From positions 1-15,907 of the forward strand of contig JAGLEB010000023.1 in assembly GCA_023145275.1 (NCBI GenBank): a stretch of DNA of 15,907 nt, in the 5' to 3' direction. Below the pieces are notes generated by a model, which saw only the letters and a list, made by a program, of their open reading frames with translations, was not told the DNA's origin and ran no database searches. Position numbers and translations under genes: made by a program. The stretch's first letter is position 1. Every line of letters begins with the position of its first letter. Below, one piece after another: positions 7,807 to 13,328 of the stretch. This DNA comes from Flavobacteriales bacterium (GTDB lineage: Bacteria; Bacteroidota; Bacteroidia; Flavobacteriales; JADGDT01).

Positions 7807-9600
7807 TTAGTTTTTCTCAGGATTCAACATAATATCGATACCAACAGCGGCCTTATGACCGTTTGCAATACCATGAATAACGTCTGGACCTTCTATGATG
7901 TCACCACCCATAAAGAACCATTCTACACCTGTTTGGAAATACTCATCAGTTTGAACTCTTCCACGAGGTCCGAATTCTAATTTAGTTTTAAACTCCTCCG
8001 AAATATATGATAAATCCATTCCTTGTCCAATTGATTCAATAATCATTGTTCCAGGCCAGAATTCCTTAACATTAGGATCAGTCTGTGGATTAAATCTTCC
8101 CTCAGAATCAAATAGCGAATTACATTTCACTACATGAAGACCTGTTGGAACACCATCTTTAATTTCTATTTCTACTGGAGCCCATCCAGCGTTAATAATA
8201 CAAGCTTCTTCACGTCCCTCAACAACTTCTTCTAAATCTGCAGGCAAATTTTCTTCAGTCTCAAGAGCAGTTGCAATAACCTGAACTTTTCCGTATTTAA
8301 CCATCTGAAGACGAGCCATAGAACGAGTAATGTCCATTGCTACGTTACCTCCTCCAATAACTACAACACTTTCTGGAACTTCAAATTCTTTACCTTCTAC
8401 TATCCATCTCAATAAATCTGGAGAAGCATAAACGTGCTTATTATCTGAACCTGGGATACCAGTAGAACGTCCTAAGTGAAGACCTGTTCCTGAGAATACA
8501 GCATCATAGTCTTTACCTAATTGATCTAAAGTAATATCCTTACCAATAGTCACATTGTATTGAATCTCAACACCTAAAGAAAGTATATAATCAATATCTT
8601 TATCAATCTGGTCGTAAGGCAAACGATATTCAGGAATACCATAACGCATCATACCACCAGCAGCTTCCAGTTTCTCGAAAATCTTAACTTCGTAACCCAT
8701 CAATGCTAGATAGTGAGCGGCAGAAAGTCCAGAAGGTCCTGAACCAATAATTGCTACTTTTTTACCTTTAGGTTGAAGGTTTTCTACTTCGAGAATTTCT
8801 TTATACTTCTCAGAAGGATTCTGATCGGCGATGTAACGTTTCAGCCAACGGATAGAGATAGGATCTCCTTTATGCCCCATTGAACAAACAGTTTCACACT
8901 TGTGAGTACAAATACGTCCACAAATTTCTGGCAGTGGGTTTGTATCGTACAATATTCTTAATCCTTCTTCTAAATCGTCGTTACGAATAGCTTTGATATA
9001 CTCCGGAATACCCATGTGAGCAGGACATGTAGCAGTACAAATACCACACTGAACACATCTATCTGCTTCTTGTTGAGCTTGTTCTTTAGAGTAACCTTTC
9101 ATCATCTCTATAAACGAATCGCTACGTTCTTCTGGCGAAAGTTCGTCCATGTGAACACGCTTAAGAGAATAGAATTCGTAATTATCAGGTTTTTTCCAAC
9201 CCTTCTCATTATTATCCCAATCCTTTTTATCTACTCCTGGTACAAATCTAAAATCTTCAGGATCTGTAGATACCCATGTGTATTCGTTTGATAATGATAG
9301 AGAGTTTGTTGTACAAATGTCAACACAAAGAGCACACCAGCAACAACGACCGTAGTCAATCATTGGGCGCAATCCACTATCACCATCTTTAGAGTCTGAT
9401 ACTGGCACTAAATCAATTGCTTCGTTCTCGCAAATTACTTCACAAGTACCACAACCAATACATTGGTCAATATCATTTTTATGAAAACCTCTATATCTAT
9501 CAGCTCCAGGACGTTCGTTAAAAGGATCCTTAATTGTTACAGGATCTTTTGTGATATTCCCCCAAGCTGTAAACGGTGTTAATAATTTTTTTAAATCCAT
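7807..9600 (-). CDS. NuoI-like ferredoxin fused to GltD/NfnL-like FAD-NAD(P)H oxidoreductase
   Basis: This 597-residue protein has two halves. The N-terminal ~110 residues resemble NuoI: CxxCxxCxxxC at C47/50/53/57 and again at C86/89/92/96, which would bind two [4Fe-4S] clusters (N6a/N6b-like). Residues ~155-597 resemble the GltD/NfnL flavoprotein family: iron-sulfur cysteines C182/185/188/192 and C227/231/235/239, FAD site IGSGPSGLSAA (285-295), nucleotide site GGGNVAMD (416-423), and C-terminal GGDIIEGPDVIHGIANGHKAA. The Tyr-Arg-Arg that contacts NADPH in GltD relatives is replaced by ATA at about 443-445, so NADH may be favoured. It is the last gene of the operon after nuoD, with no gltB nearby. 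I infer that it feeds NAD(P)H electrons to the complex in place of NuoEFG. An independent soluble role is less likely. Confidence 0.93.
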   Translation of the reverse strand: MDLKKLLTPFTAWGNITKDPVTIKDPFNERPGADRYRGFHKNDIDQCIGCGTCEVICENEAIDLVPVSDSKDGDSGLRPMIDYGRCCWCALCVDICTTNSLSLSNEYTWVSTDPEDFRFVPGVDKKDWDNNEKGWKKPDNYEFYSLKRVHMDELSPEERSDSFIEMMKGYSKEQAQQEADRCVQCGICTATCPAHMGIPEYIKAIRNDDLEEGLRILYDTNPLPEICGRICTHKCETVCSMGHKGDPISIRWLKRYIADQNPSEKYKEILEVENLQPKGKKVAIIGSGPSGLSAAHYLALMGYEVKIFEKLEAAGGMMRYGIPEYRLPYDQIDKDIDYILSLGVEIQYNVTIGKDITLDQLGKDYDAVFSGTGLHLGRSTGIPGSDNKHVYASPDLLRWIVEGKEFEVPESVVVIGGGNVAMDITRSMARLQMVKYGKVQVIATALETEENLPADLEEVVEGREEACIINAGWAPVEIEIKDGVPTGLHVVKCNSLFDSEGRFNPQTDPNVKEFWPGTMIIESIGQGMDLSYISEEFKTKLEFGPRGRVQTDEYFQTGVEWFFMGGDIIEGPDVIHGIANGHKAAVGIDIMLNPEKN

Positions 9601-9611
9601 CTTGTAATATT

Positions 9612-9698
9612 GTTTAATCGTTTAATTGTTTAATCGTTTAATTGTTTTGTGTCGAAGATTCAACAGTTCAACAACTCAACAGTTCAACAGTTAAACCA
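9612..9698. repeat. Bipartite 8-bp tandem repeat array between nuoD and the NuoI-GltD fusion gene
   Basis: Five units of GTTTAATC/GTTTAATT (9612-9651, last one degenerate) are followed by a TCGAA-containing spacer and then five units of TTCAACAG type (9659-9698; one TTCAACAA, one CTCAACAG, last one degenerate). The second half is roughly the inverted complement of the first. It fills nearly the whole 101-nt spacer. Confidence 0.88.
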
Positions 9699-9701
9699 TA
9701 T

Positions 9702-10895
9702 TTACCTCTCTATTTCTGGAGGACATGTTGCTAGTGAAACCATAATTGCTGCAGTGTCTGCGATATTTGCATTGATAAGCAACTTGTCTAATAATGCATT
9801 TGCATGAGTATAACTAGGTCCTTTAAGATTAACTCTTCGAGGCATAGCGCTACCATCAGTTACAAAATACATCCCGTACTCTCCACGAGAAGATTCGCAC
9901 TTAGAATAAGTTTCTCCTTTAGGAATTTTCCAGTGTAAAACGTTAGGAGTTTCAGCTTTGATATCACCTTTTTCCGGCATTTTATCTAGAATCTGACGAA
10001 TCAAATCTACAGTCATAATAAGATCTGCACGACGAACTTCAGTTCTTGCGTAAACATCTCCTTCAGTTGTTACGAAAGGTTCGAAATCTAATTGATCATA
10101 TTTCAAATATGGATTAGTTTTACGTACGTCTCTAGAAACACCTGATCCACGAGAAGCTGGTCCATAAATTCCGTACTCGTCAACCCATTCTTTAGGAATA
10201 TATGCTAAACCTCTAGCTCTAGATTCGAAAACAACATTATTAAATATAAGCTTGTCTATTTTAGGAATAAACTCATCAATAAGTTTAAGCTTTTCTAATA
10301 AACGAGCTTTAAATCCATCAGGAAGCAAACCTCTAACTCCTCCAGGAATAATGTACATGTGGTAAACACGCCCACCTGTAAGTTCCTCGAAAGAATCCAA
10401 AATTAAATCACGAATATATGATCCCCATTGGTAACCAAGTCCTAATGCGAAAGTACCTGCTTGACCAGGAACCTGACGTAATAATACTTGTAATCGAGCC
10501 ATCTCTAATGATAACATTCTAAGCCATTGAGCCATCTCAGGAACTTCAATATTTCCTAATTCCTCAATTGCATTAGAAATTACATATTCATTTGTATCAG
10601 GCTCAGCCACACACAAACGAATAGATGTAGGCATACATTGCACAAATAATCTACGCTCTAGTAATTTTTCAAATGCACGGTGTAGGTAACCAACGTGAGT
10701 TTTTGATTCAACAATTTCATCACCACTTATAGTAAGCTCCAACGACATATTCCCTGTAACACCAGGGTGTTGTGGTCCTTGCCATATTTTAACGTACTTA
10801 TGAGATGTAAGATCAACGATAGGTTTCCCATTAACGTCGAGCTCAGGATAAAGGCTTCTATCCTCGTTCATTGTAAACAATTTACTTTTTGCCAT
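9702..10895 (-). CDS. nuoD: NuoD-like 49-kDa subunit of a complex I / Mbh-type complex
   Basis: NuoD is the 49-kDa peripheral-arm subunit that, with NuoB, forms the quinone site of complex I and is homologous to the large subunit of [NiFe] hydrogenases. GPQHPG (residues 40-45), THVGYLHRAFEKLLERR (66-82), RGEYGMYFVTDG (~347-358) and PSYTHANAL identify the family. Length (397) is normal. Ungapped against E. coli NuoCD as I remember it, the quinone-site Tyr after the conserved Arg is Val96. At the two places where hydrogenases carry CxxC, this protein has C95-V-A-E98 and C391-P-P-E394, so a standard [NiFe] centre is not possible. The start is 11 nt after nuoC, implying co-translation. It is separated from the next gene by an octamer repeat array. 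Confidence 0.94.
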   Translation of the reverse strand: MAKSKLFTMNEDRSLYPELDVNGKPIVDLTSHKYVKIWQGPQHPGVTGNMSLELTISGDEIVESKTHVGYLHRAFEKLLERRLFVQCMPTSIRLCVAEPDTNEYVISNAIEELGNIEVPEMAQWLRMLSLEMARLQVLLRQVPGQAGTFALGLGYQWGSYIRDLILDSFEELTGGRVYHMYIIPGGVRGLLPDGFKARLLEKLKLIDEFIPKIDKLIFNNVVFESRARGLAYIPKEWVDEYGIYGPASRGSGVSRDVRKTNPYLKYDQLDFEPFVTTEGDVYARTEVRRADLIMTVDLIRQILDKMPEKGDIKAETPNVLHWKIPKGETYSKCESSRGEYGMYFVTDGSAMPRRVNLKGPSYTHANALLDKLLINANIADTAAIMVSLATCPPEIER

Positions 10896-10906
10896 TTCTC
10901 TATAAG

Positions 10907-11482
10907 TTAACGGTTAGGATTGTATTTCTTATTTGTATAATCAGAAGGATTGTTTGGATACATATTCTTCTTCATATGCTCTGCAGGATCGTGAGTTTCA
11001 CGTCCAGGGCGAGGGAAGAATGTTTCCTCTGCATATTTATTAGTATCAAAGTCTCTTCTATATGGTGGAGCAGCATCCCATCCTTCAAGAATGAAAGGGT
11101 CATTTAAACCAGGACTTGTAGGAAAATCTATTCCAAACATTTCTTTCAATTCCTGTTGCCATTTCTTTGCGTTTGGCCATAGGTGGTGAATTGTTTCCAT
11201 TGATTCCCCAGCTTCTTCCTTACGTTCTAACATTACACGTAAACCAATCTCAGCAATTTCTTCTGGGTTGTTTAGCAAGTAAGTAAGTTGCATGATACCA
11301 TCTTCTATCCAGTCTACTGCTGTAATTAAAGATAAAATAGTATAACCATCAATATCTTTAAGATGAGTAATAGCAGCTACAGCTTTTGTATTTTCAACAG
11401 TTATGAAGGATAAACCCGGTCTTCTCACTTCTAAATCAGAAGCTCCGAATTTCTCAATCAAATTATTTATTCCTTTTTGCAT
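10907..11482 (-). CDS. nuoC: NuoC-like 30-kDa subunit
   Basis: NuoC is a structural peripheral-arm subunit that clamps NuoD and NuoB near the quinone pocket. The 191-residue protein carries the family core at about residues 105-145: WPNAKKWQQELKEMFGIDF, followed by PFILEGWDAAPPYRRDF, matching the E-x-x-D-M-F-G-I-x-F ... PLRKDF signature. Where most NuoC proteins have ExYD before MFGI, this one has ELKE, a small divergence. The C-terminal ~45 residues are polar and rich in Asn, Lys and Pro. No cofactor is expected. It starts with ATG and is followed by nuoD after 11 nt. The 96-nt spacer on its 5' side is a repeat array. Confidence 0.93.
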   Translation of the reverse strand: MQKGINNLIEKFGASDLEVRRPGLSFITVENTKAVAAITHLKDIDGYTILSLITAVDWIEDGIMQLTYLLNNPEEIAEIGLRVMLERKEEAGESMETIHHLWPNAKKWQQELKEMFGIDFPTSPGLNDPFILEGWDAAPPYRRDFDTNKYAEETFFPRPGRETHDPAEHMKKNMYPNNPSDYTNKKYNPNR

Positions 11483-11497
11483 CTTTTCTATTCTTTT

Positions 11498-11573
11498 GTT
11501 TAATCGTTTAATCGTTCAATTGTTTAACTGTTTTTTCGAATCAGTTAAACAGTTTTTCAATTAAACAGTTCAA
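11498..11573. repeat. Bipartite 8-bp tandem repeat array between nuoB and nuoC
   Basis: Five GTTTAATC-like units (11498-11537) are followed by CGAAT and four CAGTTCAA-like units (11542-11573). This is the same two-part plan, with a TCGAA centre, as the array at 9612-9698. At the centre, GTTTAACTG (11522-11530) and CAGTTAAAC (11542-11550) form a perfect 9-bp inverted repeat with an 11-nt loop. Confidence 0.88.
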
Positions 11574-11578
11574 CCTTA

Positions 11579-12244
11579 TTACCAGTTGTAATCGGGCATA
11601 TTCCAATCCTTGATAATCTTCTTTTGATTTGCTTTATACCAATCAAGATTCTCAATATATTCATTGGCCTTGTGACCTTTACCAGCTTTAATAATCTTCT
11701 TTAAGCCTTCGAAACCGTGTAATAAAGCTTCCGGACGTGGCATACAACCAGCGATGTAAGCATCTACAGGTAAGTAGTGGTCAAGACGATTAATCGTATT
11801 ATATGAATCGTAATACATACCTCCATTAATTGTACAGCTTCCTAAACCAACAATATACTTAGGGCTTGGCATTTGCTCATAAGCTCTAATTGCTCTTTTA
11901 AGAGTTTTTACAGAAAGGTAACCTGAAATAACAAATACGTTTGACTGACGTGGAGTAGCTCTCATCTGAATTCCAAAACGGAACATATCAAAACGAGGTG
12001 TTACAAGTGGTGGAATCTCAATTGAACCACAACCTGTACCAAACCCCAGTACCCACAAACTCTCAGCACGAGCCCAGTTAAGAAAATCTTCTACTGGTCC
12101 TTTACGTACTTTATATGGTTTTGGACGGTCTTGAGTAAAATAATCCTCAAGTGGATTAACCTCAATAATAGAACCATCCGGTGCAGCAACCTGACGAATT
12201 TCATTCTCAGGTGCTAAAAACTTATCTTTTTTCTCTTCTTCCAT
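11579..12244 (-). CDS. nuoB: NuoB-like iron-sulfur subunit with only three cluster cysteines
   Basis: NuoB carries cluster N2, the last electron carrier before quinone. Family motifs are clear in this 221-residue protein: GFGTGCGSIEIPP (67-79), ISGYLSVKTL (106-115), VGLGSCTINGG (132-142) and IAGCMPRPEALLHG (164-177). Cysteines are C72, C137 and C167. In standard NuoB the first position is a tandem Cys-Cys, and in hydrogenase small subunits CxxC; here C72 is followed by Gly73 (codon GGT read directly), so the fourth cysteine is missing. Cluster N2 could have a non-Cys ligand or be altered. An N-terminal extension of ~45 polar residues and a C-terminal ~45-residue basic tail are present. The spacers on both sides are repeat-rich. 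Confidence 0.93.
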   Translation of the reverse strand: MEEEKKDKFLAPENEIRQVAAPDGSIIEVNPLEDYFTQDRPKPYKVRKGPVEDFLNWARAESLWVLGFGTGCGSIEIPPLVTPRFDMFRFGIQMRATPRQSNVFVISGYLSVKTLKRAIRAYEQMPSPKYIVGLGSCTINGGMYYDSYNTINRLDHYLPVDAYIAGCMPRPEALLHGFEGLKKIIKAGKGHKANEYIENLDWYKANQKKIIKDWNMPDYNW

Positions 12245-12250
12245 TTTCGT

Positions 12251-12400
12251 ATTGTTTATTTGTTTATGCGGCTTTGCCGCTGTTTATGTAAATGCTTTGC
12301 ATTTTTTGTTTAAACTAAACTATACATCAAGTTTAAACAGTAGAAGCAAAGCTTCACAAACCGATGCCAAAGGCATCAACAAACAGCGTTAGCATAAACT
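12251..12400. repeat. Array of small perfect hairpins around a GTTTAAAC inverted pair (nuoH-nuoB spacer)
   Basis: The 159-nt spacer is almost all palindromes with TTT or AAA loops: GCGGC-TTT-GCCGC (12268-12280), AAATGC-TTT-GCATTT (12290-12304), GTTTAAAC (12308-12315 and 12331-12338), GAAGC-AAA-GCTTC (12343-12355) and GATGCC-AAA-GGCATC (12363-12377). Loops are TTT left of the GTTTAAAC pair and AAA right of it, so the array is a large mirror-image inverted repeat. GTTTA-type spacers link the hairpins. A degenerate unit (AGCGTTAGC) lies near 12386-12394. Confidence 0.88.
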
Positions 12401-12403
12401 AAT

Positions 12404-13318
12404 CTACCAATATGCTGCTACTAAAACAGCTATTATCCCTATTAGTGTTGGCCACTTTAGGAACCAACGTACTGAATCTTCTATTTTGAAACGAGGGAAA
12501 ACTGTTCCTACAAATACTGAGATAAAGTACACAAAGAAAGTTTTGATTATGTACATAAACCATGTATCAGCTCCTCCAAAGAATAAGTTCATAAACAAAG
12601 CGGCTTCCACAACGTGGATAATAGCACTGTTTGTTCTAAGAACACTCAAGAAAGATGAATGATACTCAGTAGGAGGACCAATTGGAATTTCGTTTGGAGC
12701 TTTCACCAAGTTAAATGGCGAGTGACTCATTGCCCCCAACATTGCCAACATACCAGCTATTGAAGCTAATGGGTTTGTAAAGATAGTCCAGTTAAGGATA
12801 CCACCCTGTTGAGCCTGCATAATTGATTCGAAAGAGAATGTCTGGTGCTGAATAGCAATAGCAATAACTGCTAGAGTCATTGGAACTTCTACTGCTGCAA
12901 ACTGTGACAATCCACGAGAGATACCAATTGCTGCATGTGGCGAACCACTATCTGATGCTCCCATTGCCATACCTAGCATACCAAATGATTGGAAATAAAG
13001 TAGCAAGATTAAATCTCCAGAAAAAGAATAATTACTCCAAATCTCTGATCCAACTAATATTGGCATGAACAAGAACATACCTATACCTCCAACTAAACGG
13101 AAAACAGGCCCTATGTAATACATTACACCATGAGACAAATAAGTCTTAAGACTAATCATCTTCACCAAATCAATCCATGGTTGATACATAGGAACACCAA
13201 TTCTACCAGCAAGCCTTGCACCAACTCTACGCATTGTAGAGGCCATCAAAAATCCCCAGTTAAGGACAATGAATAAGCCTAACAATGACCATAAAAATTT
13301 TTCTATACTATAATCCAT
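12404..13318 (-). CDS. nuoH: NuoH/MbhM-like membrane subunit
   Basis: This 304-residue membrane protein (about eight helices) is the subunit that anchors the peripheral arm and shapes the quinone or proton entry cavity. Family motifs are RRVGARLAGRIGVPMYQPWIDLVKM (30-54), AAVEVPMTLA with E144 (141-150), SPFNLVKAPNEIPIGPPTEYHS (200-221, with E210 and E218 as the usual acidic residues) and the C-terminal RFKIEDSVRWFLKW (286-299). The P-I-G-P-P-T-E-Y version of the acidic loop looks closer to hydrogenase-type (Mbh/Hyc) relatives than to standard NuoH, a judgement by eye. The start lies 10 nt after the antiporter fusion gene, implying co-translation. A hairpin-filled 159-nt spacer follows before nuoB. 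Confidence 0.93.
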   Translation of the reverse strand: MDYSIEKFLWSLLGLFIVLNWGFLMASTMRRVGARLAGRIGVPMYQPWIDLVKMISLKTYLSHGVMYYIGPVFRLVGGIGMFLFMPILVGSEIWSNYSFSGDLILLLYFQSFGMLGMAMGASDSGSPHAAIGISRGLSQFAAVEVPMTLAVIAIAIQHQTFSFESIMQAQQGGILNWTIFTNPLASIAGMLAMLGAMSHSPFNLVKAPNEIPIGPPTEYHSSFLSVLRTNSAIIHVVEAALFMNLFFGGADTWFMYIIKTFFVYFISVFVGTVFPRFKIEDSVRWFLKWPTLIGIIAVLVAAYW

Positions 13319-13328
13319 AATACTTAAA

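Noticed and set aside
7807..9600. Glutamate synthase small subunit (GltD)
   Set aside because: No gltB is adjacent, the N-terminus is a NuoI-like double-cluster ferredoxin, and the gene ends a nuo operon.
9702..10895. Active [NiFe] hydrogenase large subunit
   Set aside because: The two CxxC motifs are CxxE (C95/E98, C391/E394) and GPQHP is Nuo-like, so a standard [NiFe] centre cannot be bound.
9612..11573. CRISPR-like arrays
   Set aside because: The units are 8 bp, directly adjacent, with no 30-bp spacers and no cas genes. They are tandem repeats.
12268..12377. tRNA or structured small RNA in the nuoH-nuoB spacer
   Set aside because: The folds are separate small hairpins with 3-nt loops; there is no cloverleaf, no anticodon arm and no promoter of its own.
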